The notes: generated by a model not told the origin, from the sequence alone. Positions 10,055-19,285 are shown, counted from the first letter of the stretch. The stretch: DNA of 64,000 nt from Pseudomonas sp. DG56-2 (GCF_004803755.1 NZ_CP032311.1:884501-948500); one strand, 5' to 3'. Numbers and translations: made by a program.

Positions 10055-10324
10055 TCAGTCATCGTCGCCTTCGCCGTCCTTCTCTACTTCCCCAATGGTC
10101 ACCTGAATGGGGAGCCCAGTTTCCTGGCTGCAAGCCATCAGGAAATTGATGGCATCCCCCACGGTTAGCTCCTTGCCGCTAGACGGGCGGAAGCTTTCTT
10201 CCAGGCGCGCGATGATCTCGGCATGCAGCGATCTTGATCCGTCCCTGGCGCTTTGCTCAAGGCTGGCGCGAAGCTCTGCGGGCATGCGGATGGGGTAAGG
10301 GGAGATGGTGTGCCGATCGTTCAT
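10055..10324 (-). CDS. Arc/Mnt-type ribbon-helix-helix repressor
   Basis: This 89-residue DNA-binding protein begins ISPYPIRMPAELRASLEQSA, the phage Arc-like pattern of beta strand (PYPIRMP), first helix and second helix (SLHAEIIARLEESF). It would act as a dimer or tetramer on the operator between itself and the divergent gene at 10447. The acidic tail (EVEKDGEGDDD) is unusual for Arc and may mediate tetramerisation. A candidate promoter for it reads leftwards: TTGAGT, 17 bases, TACCCT (10380 to 10352). Context with an antirepressor mirrors the P22 mnt/arc/ant cluster, so it is likely to control antirepressor synthesis or lysogeny. Confidence 0.8.
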   Translation of the reverse strand: MNDRHTISPYPIRMPAELRASLEQSARDGSRSLHAEIIARLEESFRPSSGKELTVGDAINFLMACSQETGLPIQVTIGEVEKDGEGDDD

Positions 10325-10371
10325 GGTGACCCCGTGAGTGGTATTGAGCGCAGGGTACGCAACGAGTGAGA

Positions 10372-10417
10372 TTGACTCAATGAGTTAACTTGACTCACTA
10401 TTGGCTTGAGTTAATAT
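10372..10417. promoter_or_regulatory. Shared operator/promoter between divergent Arc-type genes
   Basis: The short region between the two repressor genes contains repeated TGAGT/ACTCA half-sites: TTGACTCA at 10372-10379, TGAGTTAA at 10381-10388, TTGACTCA at 10390-10397 and TTGAGTTAA at 10406-10414. The first two form an imperfect palindrome. A sigma70-like promoter for the rightward gene overlaps them: TTGACT at 10390-10395, 16 bases, TAATAT at 10412-10417. Repressor bound to the half-sites would block polymerase. Which of the two proteins binds is unknown. Confidence 0.7.
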
Positions 10418-10446
10418 GAGTCCACAAAGCCAAGGAGGTAGTCACC

Positions 10447-10617
10447 ATGAGCAGCCGACACAAAATCACCCCGTTCCCACTGCGCATGCCTGCAGAGGTA
10501 AAGGAATACCTAGACGGGAAGGCGGAAAAGGAAGAGCGCAGCCTGAACTGGCTGATCTGCAAAGTCTTGAAGGAGGCGATGGAGAGCGAGCAGGGAAAGA
10601 TCCAGGCAAGTTCCTGA
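10447..10617 (+). CDS. Short Arc-like ribbon-helix-helix repressor
   Basis: This 56-residue protein has a clear Arc pattern: KITPFPLRMPAEVKEYLDGK, then ERSLNWLICKVLKEAM. The strand residues F-P-L-R-M-P match the ribbon of the oppositely oriented repressor. The start is fixed by a near-perfect ribosome site (AAGGAGGT at 10432-10439), eight bases before the ATG. It has no C-terminal extension, so it is close to the minimal Arc size. It is expressed from the promoter overlapping the TGAGT/ACTCA operators and lies directly upstream of the antirepressor gene, as arc does upstream of ant in P22. It therefore probably limits antirepressor expression. Confidence 0.8.
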   Translation: MSSRHKITPFPLRMPAEVKEYLDGKAEKEERSLNWLICKVLKEAMESEQGKIQASS

Positions 10618-10623
10618 AACGAA

Positions 10624-10655
10624 GAAGCCCCGGTCGCGGCAACGACCAGGGCTTC
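10624..10655 (+). terminator. Hairpin between arc-like gene and antirepressor
   Basis: GAAGCCC and GGTCG pair with CGACC and GGGCTTC around a CGGCAA loop (one C/A mismatch), seven bases after the arc-like stop. There is no T-run, so it may be an attenuator or an RNA-processing structure rather than a full terminator. It lies 28 bases before the antirepressor start codon. Confidence 0.5.
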
Positions 10656-10683
10656 GAGTGTGAACACTTTGGAGGAAATTCAC

Positions 10684-11589
10684 GTGACGAATAATAGCAC
10701 GGCAACAGCCCAGGTCATCCCGTTCCATTCGGCAAAGCTTCTGCTCATTGAGCATGAAGGGCAGCCATTCGTGCCCATGAAGCCGGTGGTGGAGGGCATG
10801 GGCCTCGCTTGGCAGACCCAGCACCGCAAGCTGATGGAGGGCCGCTTTGCATCAGTTATCACCATTATGGTGACAACTGGTTCCGACGGTAAGCAGTACG
10901 AAATGGCCTGCCTTCCTCTGCGCAAGCTCGCCGGCTGGCTGATGTCGATCCATGCCAGCAAGGTTCGGCCCGAAATTCGCGACGGCGTGATCGCCTACCA
11001 GAACGAATGTGACGATGCCCTGTGGGCTTACTGGAACGATGGCCACGCGGTAAATCATCGTGGTCCGGGCCAGGCCATGACCATCATCAGCCAGACCATC
11101 GGCACCGATGGCTTTCACATGCTGGGCGCGCTGGTCAAGGGTAAGGTTTCCTCGCTACCAGCAGCAGTACAGCGCCGGGCCATAGCAAAAATCTGGTCAC
11201 AAGTGCACGCGGCATTCGGTGTGCGGTCTGCAGAAGACATTCCAGCCGACCAGCTGGACTCGGCCCGGAACTTCATTGCCGCTTACACCCTGGAGGGTGA
11301 GTGGCTGGCCAAACCAGAGAAAGTCGTCGGCACGGTGCTGACCGACCACCAGCTCTACGCCGCGTTCTTTGTGATCCATCACTTTGAACAGCTGCGCGGA
11401 ATCTTCAAGCGCTACGACATGTATACCTGCTTGAGAGGCCTTGGCAGCCGTATTGGTGTCGAAATGCACGACCACTTCCGAGATGGTGCTTTGGGTGTTC
11501 GTGAACTTTCTGCCTTGAAGCCCGAGTACGAGGCCGCCGAGCGCAGACTTGGCCTTAACCGGCATCAGCCTGGCGCCCCCAACTACTGA
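10684..11589 (+). CDS. Phage antirepressor (P22 Ant N-terminal domain type)
   Basis: This 301-residue protein has an N-terminal domain typical of the P22_AR_N family: VIPFHSAKLLLIEHEGQPFV, then a conserved helical region with LPLRKLAGWLMSIHASKV and VIAYQNECDDALWAYW. Such proteins bind and inactivate the prophage repressor, triggering induction. The GTG at 10684 is preferred over an in-frame GTG at 10660 because GGAGGAAA lies at 10671-10678. The C-terminal 180 residues are helical and less recognisable. Placement after two Arc-type repressors and before a tail fibre copies the P22 immI layout. The target repressor is not in this window. Confidence 0.8.
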   Translation: MTNNSTATAQVIPFHSAKLLLIEHEGQPFVPMKPVVEGMGLAWQTQHRKLMEGRFASVITIMVTTGSDGKQYEMACLPLRKLAGWLMSIHASKVRPEIRDGVIAYQNECDDALWAYWNDGHAVNHRGPGQAMTIISQTIGTDGFHMLGALVKGKVSSLPAAVQRRAIAKIWSQVHAAFGVRSAEDIPADQLDSARNFIAAYTLEGEWLAKPEKVVGTVLTDHQLYAAFFVIHHFEQLRGIFKRYDMYTCLRGLGSRIGVEMHDHFRDGALGVRELSALKPEYEAAERRLGLNRHQPGAPNY

Positions 11590-11614
11590 ACCTGATAGCC
11601 GCCAATCCCACCGA

Positions 11615-11638
11615 AGCCCGCCCCCGAGCGGGCTTTTT
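11615..11638 (+). terminator. Rho-independent terminator after the antirepressor
   Basis: AGCCCGC at 11615-11621 pairs with GCGGGCT at 11628-11634 around a six-base loop, followed by TTTTT. It separates the antirepressor transcript from the KilA-N gene, whose ATG is 19 bases downstream. Confidence 0.8.
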
Positions 11639-11656
11639 CATTCTTGAGGAAACGTC

Positions 11657-12172
11657 ATGACCAAGACCAACAACGTGATTCCGTTTCGGTACCAAGGCGA
11701 AGCGGTGCGGTTCAACAGCGAAGGCTGGATCAATGCCACGGATGTGGCGAAGAAGTTCGGAAAGCGACCAAACGACTGGCTGTCACTCCCATCGACAGTG
11801 GAATACGTCAAAGCGCTGAATCGTCATCTTTTTGGTGATACCGGAAAATCTGGTAACGACAAGATGGTTATCTCGCGGCGCGGTGGTCGCGATCAGGGTA
11901 CTTGGCTGCATCCCAAGTTGGCTGTTGCATTCGCTCGCTGGCTCGATGTGGACTTCTCCGTCTGGTGCGACCTGCACATCGACGCCTTGCTGCGCGGTGA
12001 GCTGACCGAGAAGCAGCAGTTCGAGCAGGCCTGCAAGATGCTCGACGAGGGCCTGCAACTGGCCAGCCTGCACGGCAAGGGGCTGGCCGACTGGAAAGCC
12101 AGGAAGCCGGCCCTGCAACACAACGTGGATGAATCCATTGGCCGGCTGCAATTGGTCCTCGGCTTGGCCTGA
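11657..12172 (+). CDS. KilA-N domain protein
   Basis: This 171-residue protein consists of a KilA-N DNA-binding domain (WINATDVAKKFGKRPNDWL near residues 25-43; GTWLHPKLAVAFARWLD near 80-98) and a C-terminal helical tail. KilA-N proteins occur in phages, often as antirepressors or toxins; P1 KilA is the namesake. A ribosome site (GAGGAAA) precedes the ATG. It lies between two strong terminators, so it is a separate transcription unit inside the regulatory block, next to the P22-type antirepressor. It is probably a second regulatory or host-takeover protein; the function is not shown by sequence. Confidence 0.8.
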   Translation: MTKTNNVIPFRYQGEAVRFNSEGWINATDVAKKFGKRPNDWLSLPSTVEYVKALNRHLFGDTGKSGNDKMVISRRGGRDQGTWLHPKLAVAFARWLDVDFSVWCDLHIDALLRGELTEKQQFEQACKMLDEGLQLASLHGKGLADWKARKPALQHNVDESIGRLQLVLGLA

Positions 12173-12190
12173 TCCCAGCCAAAAATCAAA

Positions 12191-12225
12191 ACCCCCGGAC
12201 GCTCGCAACGTGCCGGGGGTTTTTG
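12191..12225 (+). terminator. Rho-independent terminator after the KilA-N gene
   Basis: ACCCCCGG (12191-12198) pairs with CCGGGGGT (12213-12220) over a 14-base loop, followed by TTTTTG. Confidence 0.8.
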
Positions 12226-12259
12226 TTTCTACCCCATGAGTGGCATAGGGAGAACGTAG

Positions 12260-12400
12260 TTGAAGACTACCAAAGAGAGGCTTGCCGTGACAGGAAAGAT
12301 GACGCCCGGTGGGGCGAACATCGCCGGCATTGTTCTGGCAGTCGGCGCCGCGGTGTTCCTGATCCTTACAGGCGCGGCGAATTTGCTGTCAGCGCTTTAG
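12260..12400 (+). CDS. Small single-pass membrane protein
   Basis: This 46-residue reading frame starts at TTG 12260 behind GGGAGA (12248-12253). A GTG at 12287 would give a 37-residue form. The product has a basic N-terminus (KTTKERLAVTGK) and one hydrophobic helix (IAGIVLAVGAAVFLILTGAA). It lies between terminators in the phage regulatory block. Such small proteins in this position are often exclusion or lysis-related, but nothing identifies this one. Confidence 0.4.
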   Translation: MKTTKERLAVTGKMTPGGANIAGIVLAVGAAVFLILTGAANLLSAL

Positions 12401-12422
12401 CCGAGCGGCCACCGCATTCATG

Positions 12423-12448
12423 AAGTCCGCCTTGAGCGGACTTTTTTA
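12423..12448 (+). terminator. Rho-independent terminator before the tail fibre
   Basis: AAGTCCGC (12423-12430) pairs with GCGGACTT (12436-12443) over CTTGA, with a run of six T. A second stem, AGCCCCGC/GCGGGGCT (12481-12488 and 12494-12501) with a poor T-tract, follows just before the tail-fibre start. Confidence 0.8.
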
Positions 12449-12524
12449 ATGCCATCGCAGAACCCATCAGCAAACCAGAGAGCCCCGCCAAGTGCGGGGC
12501 TTTCGCATTTCTGGAGCATATAAA

Positions 12525-14756
12525 TTGACCGTCTCGACCACTGATAGCGTTATCGAATACGTATCCGGCGGCCCAACATTCCCAATCCCGTACCGGTTCC
12601 TGCAGAACTCTGACATTGACGCTGTCCTGGTCAAGCAGGACGGCACCTCGGAAACCTTGACCGGAGCCCAATACACCCTGTCCGGTGCGGGGTCGCAAAA
12701 CGGTGGAACGCTAACCTCTTCCTACGCCGCTGGATTCTTGGGCGTATCTGGTGCGTCGCTCACTATTTCTCGGATCATGGACCCGGTTCAGCCAACCGAT
12801 TTGCGCAACCAGGGCAAGTTCCTTGCTGAAACGCACGAAACGGTTTTTGACCGTCTCACAATGCTGATACAGCAGGGCTTTGCGATCTTGCGTCGGGCTC
12901 TGCTGAGGCCAATTGGTAAGGATTATTACGATGCTGAGAACCGCCGCATTGCGAATGTTGCTGACCCTGTGCAAGGCCAGGACGCTGCGACCAAGAAGTG
13001 GACCAGCGTTTTCGTTGGTGGTCTGATCGGTGCAATCACCGGACCGATAAACAATGCTCTCAATATTTTCTATAAATATCCCGATGGCTCCTCGCATGTT
13101 GTTCAAGACCTGTCTGGCGCGAATGGATCGGATGGTATCGGCCATGATTCGACTACGGTCGGCGCGGCTATTGATGAGCTGCTTTTGCCAGCAAGCCCTA
13201 CCCAGCTAGGACGCCTCAAGACACTTGATCCGTCCAGCACCCAGGGAGGCATTGACACCGATGCCGCTGTAACTGGCGCCGGTCTGCGCGCATACGACCG
13301 CTCAATGCAGGAATTGCGGAATACTTACAACAGTTGGCTTTCGGCTAGCTCTGCCACTGGCGCACGTACTGTAAACTTCGTTGGCGACTCTATTGGCTTT
13401 GGCGCTGGGGCTGGCAATACCGTTGGCGATATCCGCCGTAATGCGCTCGTTCGCATTCTTCAGCGAATGCTCAACATCGAGCATGGTGGCAACAACTACG
13501 GCTTTGTTTCCTCCTACGACACCAACGGAACAGGCCGAGAAATTCATACGGTAACGCAGGTGCCATTCGTTCCAGGTCAGTTTTGGGGCGCCCTGCAAAA
13601 CGCAGCAGCAGGCCACCTTCCTAACGGCTGGGCACTTCTGTCGTCTCAGGCTGGCGATATTGTCCGATTCGGACTTCAGAGTGAATTCCGCCAGGTGCGT
13701 GTGTGGTTCGATGGCACTCAAACAGGCAGCTTTACCGTAAAGCTCGGCGACGGCACGCTACTTACCACCGTGACAACTACCGGCGCCGGAACTGGGTTTG
13801 ACCGTACAATCGCGCTGACTATCTCCGACTGGACCAATGGCAGCTCCAGGATTGATATCACCGTGGTCTCTGGCACCGTCGCCATCTGTGGCCTGGAGTA
13901 CACCCATGACACCACCCAATTCGCACTCAACAACTTTTCCCGCGACGGACGAAAAGCCCAATACGTTGCCGAATCTGTAATCGATAAAATGTGCAACGGC
14001 GCTGGTGCATTGATCTTCGCACTTGGAGCTAACGACCAGCTCTCTGTTGGGGCTGATCAGACCGCTGTCATTCAGCGCATGGACTGGCTGATCCAATACG
14101 CCAACCAATACAAGTGCAGGCTGATTATCCTTGACCTGCTGATGTGGCAACCAAACTCCCACTGGTTGCGGGCTCAGTTCCGGCGCGTTGCAGCAGCAGT
14201 TCCAGGTTCGCTACTGGTGCCAATGGGGAATCTAATCTCCCCAAACGGCGTACCACTGACGGCGGCTGAACTTAACACCCGCAACATTACCTCAGACGGT
14301 ACCCACCCAACCGTTCAGGGACATCGCATGATTGCGGAAACCTTGGCAACGCTTATGGGGTGCTCGATCAGGAGCAAAGGGTTAGTGAACCGGATGAATA
14401 ACGAATGGACCGGCCTGAGCCTTGTGGGCGGCGTGACAAACAGCGTCTCGGATGTTCGGGCTATCACGGCATGGAGAATCGTGAATAGCACTCTGCAGAT
14501 TCGCTTCAACTGCACCTGCCCAGTCTCTGGAACGTTGATTGGTACCGTACCACTTGGGTTTTCTTCGATATCTGAAACAGGTAACTACATACTGAACCCG
14601 CAATCAGACGGTAAGGCCGCACTTATTGCAATTAACGCAACTGGGGAATTACGAGTGTTCAACGACCCTGGAAGGTTGCAAGGCCTTCCTACGGCGCTAC
14701 TCGGTGTTATTACCATCCCGCTGAATCAAAACAACGAGTTCCCTCTTTACTATTGA
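12525..14756 (+). CDS. Tail fibre/spike with T7-fibre-like head and SGNH esterase domain
   Basis: This is a 743-residue receptor-binding protein. The start is TTG 12525, with TGGAG at 12512-12516; a GTG at 12492 lies inside a terminator-like stem and is less likely. Residues about 1-115 resemble the T7 tail-fibre N-terminal adaptor (FPIPYRFLQNSDIDAVLV, LRNQGKFLAETHETVFDRLT). A GDSL/SGNH hydrolase domain follows: block I GDS with Ser289, block III GAND with Asn503, and block V DGTHP with Asp591 and His594, so the catalytic triad looks complete. It probably deacetylates host surface polysaccharide. The last 120 residues form a beta-rich tip. It is separated from the other virion genes by the regulatory block. 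Confidence 0.85.
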   Translation: MTVSTTDSVIEYVSGGPTFPIPYRFLQNSDIDAVLVKQDGTSETLTGAQYTLSGAGSQNGGTLTSSYAAGFLGVSGASLTISRIMDPVQPTDLRNQGKFLAETHETVFDRLTMLIQQGFAILRRALLRPIGKDYYDAENRRIANVADPVQGQDAATKKWTSVFVGGLIGAITGPINNALNIFYKYPDGSSHVVQDLSGANGSDGIGHDSTTVGAAIDELLLPASPTQLGRLKTLDPSSTQGGIDTDAAVTGAGLRAYDRSMQELRNTYNSWLSASSATGARTVNFVGDSIGFGAGAGNTVGDIRRNALVRILQRMLNIEHGGNNYGFVSSYDTNGTGREIHTVTQVPFVPGQFWGALQNAAAGHLPNGWALLSSQAGDIVRFGLQSEFRQVRVWFDGTQTGSFTVKLGDGTLLTTVTTTGAGTGFDRTIALTISDWTNGSSRIDITVVSGTVAICGLEYTHDTTQFALNNFSRDGRKAQYVAESVIDKMCNGAGALIFALGANDQLSVGADQTAVIQRMDWLIQYANQYKCRLIILDLLMWQPNSHWLRAQFRRVAAAVPGSLLVPMGNLISPNGVPLTAAELNTRNITSDGTHPTVQGHRMIAETLATLMGCSIRSKGLVNRMNNEWTGLSLVGGVTNSVSDVRAITAWRIVNSTLQIRFNCTCPVSGTLIGTVPLGFSSISETGNYILNPQSDGKAALIAINATGELRVFNDPGRLQGLPTALLGVITIPLNQNNEFPLYY

Positions 14757-14796
14757 TCTGTTAAAGGTTTGCCTGGCCAAGGATGTTGACGCAGCC

Positions 14797-14934
14797 ATGA
14801 TGGGTAGTGAGGCAGGGACAATCTTGGGACACTGGATGTCCCAAATGGTCATCGGTACGATGTCGACACTGGGAGTCGAATTGAAGGGGCTCAGCGAAGC
14901 GCAATCAGTACAGCAATCAGTACATTGTCTGTGA
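14797..14934 (+). CDS. Possible 45-residue protein or C-terminal remnant
   Basis: After the tail-fibre stop a frame stays open through MMGSEAGTILGHWMSQMVIG, ending at 14932-14934. The frame is also open upstream towards the fibre gene without another good start. Composition is protein-like and amphipathic, but the ribosome site is poor. It may be a small phage gene or the tail of a deleted one. Unrecognised. Confidence 0.25.
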   Translation: MMGSEAGTILGHWMSQMVIGTMSTLGVELKGLSEAQSVQQSVHCL

Positions 14935-15042
14935 GTGCCTTGCTAGAGCCCAGTGAATACGGAGATATGTAGTCCAGATATGGTGCCTGTCTCCGGCACC
15001 AGAGACCAGTTTCCAGAAGTCTATGACTGTCTACGAAACACC

Positions 15043-15073
15043 CAACAAAGCCCGCCTAGTGCGGGCTTTGTTG
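15043..15073. terminator. Strong bidirectional terminator at the prophage/island junction
   Basis: A perfect 13-base stem (CAACAAAGCCCGC at 15043-15055, complement at 15061-15073) with a five-base loop is flanked by A- and T-rich ends. It isolates the phage end from the integrase remnant. A second small hairpin, GGTGCC/GGCACC, lies at 14982-15000. Confidence 0.75.
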
Positions 15074-15113
15074 TTTCTGCTTGTCTCGTTTTGTCTCTGT
15101 GCATCTACGCGAG

Positions 15114-15136
15114 TTAGGGATATGTTTAGGGATATC
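15114..15136 (+). repeat. Tandem motif upstream of integrase remnant, copy 1
   Basis: TTAGGGATATGTTTAGGGAT with a few more bases is itself a tandem of TTTAGGGATA. A close copy occurs at 22874-22895, also just upstream of an integrase remnant. It could be an arm-type integrase binding site or part of an attachment region; this is inference from position. Confidence 0.5.
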
Positions 15137-15162
15137 TCGGTTCGACAAGGAAACGTATCCCT

Positions 15163-16451
15163 ATGGCGCGCACGGTTTTGCCCCTGGCGGACCCCAAATG
15201 CGACGCGGCCAAGCCACGCGATAAGGACTACAAGCTATTCGATGGCAAGGGCCTCTATCTCCTGGTCAAGCCATCAGGGGTCAAGACTTGGCGGTTGAAG
15301 TACACAAACCTGATGGTCGTGATAGTTTAGCCACATTTGGCAATTATCCGGCGCTCGGCTTGAAAGCGGCCAGGGAGCGAAGTGCTCAGGCGCTTGAGCT
15401 TCTCGCTGTTGGGAAAGACCCCATCGAACAGGCGCGTTCTGACAAACAGGAGGCGGCAAACGCCCGGGCAAATACCTTCCGTTTGCTTGCACAGGAATGG
15501 CACGCAGCTTGCGCTCGTAAGTGGACACCTGGTCATGCCTCCACCGTTTGGCGACGGATTGAATCTCACCTGCTGCCCACCCTTGGCGATCGTCCTGTCG
15601 CGGAGCTGAAAACCCGTGATTTGCTTGTACCGCTCAAAGCGGCGGAAAAGCGGGACACTTTGGATACGGCTGCACGCCTACGCCAGTACATGACCGGCAT
15701 CCTCCGCATGGCGGTTCAGCATGGCCATTTGGATTTCAACCCCGCAATCGATCTGCAAGGTGCAACGGCTACTCGGAAAACAGCACATTGACCGGCCCTG
15801 CCATTTGATCGCTTACCTGAACTCCTCCAGCGCATTGACACCGACAGCGGACGCGGATTGACCAAGCTCGCGGTGCAGCTGACTTTGTTGGTATTTATCC
15901 GCTCCAGTGAGCTCCGCTTCGCGCGCTGGGGAGAGATCGATATGAGCAGATTAATGTGGGAGATTCCTGGCGAACGAGCGGCTATTGAGGGTGTGAAGAA
16001 CTCCCACCGAGGTTCCAAGATGAGCACCCCACACCTGGTGCCGCTCAGTCGGCAGTCCGTTGAGGTGTTGGAGAGCGTTCGTAACCTTACTGGTCGCTTC
16101 GATCTGGTATTTGCGGGCGACCATAATCACTGGAAACCCATGAGCGAGAACACCGAGAGTAAAGCTCTGCGGCGTATGGGATATGACACCAAAGCAGAGG
16201 TATGCGGTCATGGTTTTCGGACTATGGCCTGCTCCGCACTGGTTGAGTCTGGACTATGGAGCAAGGACGCTGTTGAGCGGCAAATGAGCCATCAGGAGAG
16301 AAATACGGTGCGTGCCGCCTACATCCACAAAGCTGAACACATACAAGAGCGGAGGCTTATGGTGCAGTGGTGGGCTGATTACTTGGATGCCAATCGCAAG
16401 GATGCAATCACCCCCTACGTTTTTGCCCATGGGCGGTTACCTCAGTCATGA
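15163..16451 (+). pseudogene. P4-type tyrosine integrase, frameshifted and nonsense-mutated
   Basis: The N-terminal arm-binding domain begins at ATG 15163 (MARTVLPLADPKCDA, then KGLYLLVKPSGVKTWRLKY) and runs into a stop at 15328-15330. Homology continues in another frame from about 15297 (KPDGRDSLATFGNYPALGLK), consistent with a one-base indel. That frame meets TGA at 15789-15791 and resumes in the same frame (PALPFDRLPELLQRI) to 16451. Catalytic-domain landmarks remain: RSSELRFARW, HGFRTMACS and the ERQMSHQERNTVRAAYIH region with the nucleophile Tyr. Two independent lesions mean no functional product. It marks an integrated element that can no longer excise by itself. Confidence 0.85.
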
Positions 16452-16468
16452 AACAGACTGGCATGGTA

Positions 16469-16558
16469 GCGGACGATCATGATGCAGTGGTGCGCCGACT
16501 TTCTGGACAAACTGGAAAAGGGGAATGTCGTTCAAGGACATTTCGGCAACGCTGTATG
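16469..16558 (+). pseudogene. C-terminal scrap of a second P4-type integrase
   Basis: Right after the first integrase, one frame reads RTIMMQWCADFLDKLEKG and so on, ending at TGA 16556-16558. It parallels the end of the first integrase (RRLMVQWWADYLDANRKD). It has no start codon of its own. It looks like the tail of a related integrase left by recombination or deletion, cut on its right by the IS3 element. Confidence 0.5.
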
Positions 16559-16571
16559 AGGATTGTAGTGG

Positions 16572-17733
<1,162 letters not shown>

Positions 17734-17948
17734 CTGACACCTCGATCTGGCGAGCATTCTCGCCTAAATGGGTGTCCGGTTTCATTAGACCACTACAATG
17801 CTGGAGCGACAAGGCGCATTCATCGCTTGGATACTGCTGACCTGTCGAGCGGATTGAAGTAATCTCTGGGCTTTGAGTTGGGGCCAAGGTGGGCTCCGGC
17901 GTTCCTCTCACCTGCAGGCTTGACGCCCGCACGAAGCGAGCTTTCAGC

Positions 17949-18563
17949 ATGACCCAATTTACCGAACCCACTGAAGATGTGATTGCAACCTTTTTGCCTC
18001 AAATCTTGGATAACGAAGCTAAAGGTATTCTCTCTGATTTGGCGGCTCAGCCGAATCTAGCTCTTGAGTTCATGGACTTTACGCAGAATGACACCCAACG
18101 CGCAATAAAGCACGTCGTTGGGATTTTCGAGGAGTGTTTCCACGCTGGTCACCTGAAGGTAATTGTGAGCCACATCAATGGAACTTTGTACGGCTACGCA
18201 CTGGTCTTCATTCTTCCGACAAAGGTAATGGCTGCTTACTGCCATAAAATTTTCGTGTACGAACCATATCGGGGAAGGGGTATCGGCCGGCAAATCCTGT
18301 CCGCTGTACTTGAGGGGTTCCCTGAAGTTTGTCTGATCTGCTCGCCGGAGCTTTGCTCGTTCTACACGAAAGCTGGGCTCAAATATAAAGGCGATTTCTC
18401 CGTACCTCAGAGCCAGCCGGTTTTCACCCTATCTTCCGGACTGTACGAGGGGCTTGCAATTATGTCGACTGTCGATACCACCGGCCGCGAGCCGATGTTC
18501 CTGCTCAATGACGAAGATGTAGGCGCATTGCTTGCGATCCGGTATCAGAGTACTGGTGAATGA
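17949..18563 (+). CDS. GNAT-family N-acetyltransferase
   Basis: This is a 204-residue protein. The acetyl-CoA binding motif A is clear: KIFVYEPYRGRGIGRQILSA, with the R/Q-x-x-G-x-G/A loop as RGRGIG. Upstream strands carry NGTLYGYALVFILPTKVMAA. The ATG at 17949 starts with the conserved body; an in-frame GTG at 17889 has no better ribosome site. The extra C-terminal 60 residues are not typical of the domain. It lies just outside the IS3 element inside the hotspot and has no partner gene. The substrate could be an antibiotic, a tRNA-linked amino acid or a protein N-terminus; nothing shows which. Confidence 0.75.
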   Translation: MTQFTEPTEDVIATFLPQILDNEAKGILSDLAAQPNLALEFMDFTQNDTQRAIKHVVGIFEECFHAGHLKVIVSHINGTLYGYALVFILPTKVMAAYCHKIFVYEPYRGRGIGRQILSAVLEGFPEVCLICSPELCSFYTKAGLKYKGDFSVPQSQPVFTLSSGLYEGLAIMSTVDTTGREPMFLLNDEDVGALLAIRYQSTGE

Positions 18564-18799
18564 GCCCGACGCATCACCTCGGCGAGCCTCGTGCTGACCA
18601 GCTTCTAAGAGGCCGCACAAAGCGGAGGTAATGCTTTGTCGGGGGGGCGGGGCTGCTGGGGCTTTAAAGAGCGGACCCGCTCACTACTGTCCTACGGGAT
18701 TAGGCCGCACATTTGGCGGGCTGACTACAATGTGGGAGCTAGGCCTCGGTTCCCTCCCAAAAGCCGGCTACTAGCGAGGATATCTCACTGGCGAATCTG

Positions 18800-19285
18800 T
18801 TATCCCGGTCGATGATGGTAGGTTGCTAGGTCGCTATCTAGAGACCAGATGAATAGCTCGCTCATAGGAAAGCGCGCTACGCACTTTTCGTATTCTTTGA
18901 TTATGCTGAGATCACCAAAACTAGTACCCTCACCGGTTCGGGTGGCAGACTTATTTTGACCTGCTTTATTGGGGAACTCCGCCAGCCAGTCCAAAACCTC
19001 TCTAGTACTGGGAAACTCACTAAGCCTATAGGGAGGCTCATCGGAAAAAGCGGCGCGCACTGCGTCACAGAAGCGTTGCGCTGTTTGTCTACGGAGTCTT
19101 CCATCGCCATTTTGAGCGATATGGTTTCCGGTCTCTAGGATCGTGGCCATTGGTAAAATAAATGTGCAGTTGTTGTCGGCATACTCTAAGAAATCTGCTA
19201 CCACCCGCTCGGCATCCTGATTTAGACCAGGCACGTTCAGCATATTTACAAATACACTAGTGTCGATTAAACAGATTGAGCTCAT
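18800..19285 (-). CDS. PIN-domain protein paired with an ABC-type ATPase
   Basis: This 161-residue protein has PIN nuclease features: strand plus CLIDTSVFVNML with Asp8, an acidic residue at Glu51 (MATILETGNHI), Asp125 (GDLSIIKEYEK) and a terminal strand with Asp150/Asp152 (IWSLDSDLATY). PIN domains are metal-dependent RNases, as in VapC. Its ATG shares one base with the ATPase stop (TAATG), so the two are coupled: ATPase first, PIN second. That is unlike VapBC, where a small antitoxin precedes the PIN gene. This suggests an ATPase sensor controlling an RNase effector, as in several two-gene anti-phage systems. I do not recognise a named system. Confidence 0.7.
   Translation of the reverse strand: MSSICLIDTSVFVNMLNVPGLNQDAERVVADFLEYADNNCTFILPMATILETGNHIAQNGDGRLRRQTAQRFCDAVRAAFSDEPPYRLSEFPSTREVLDWLAEFPNKAGQNKSATRTGEGTSFGDLSIIKEYEKCVARFPMSELFIWSLDSDLATYHHRPG

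Noticed and set aside
18800..19285. VapC toxin of a VapBC pair
   Set aside because: No small antitoxin gene lies upstream; the coupled neighbour is a 430-residue ATPase.
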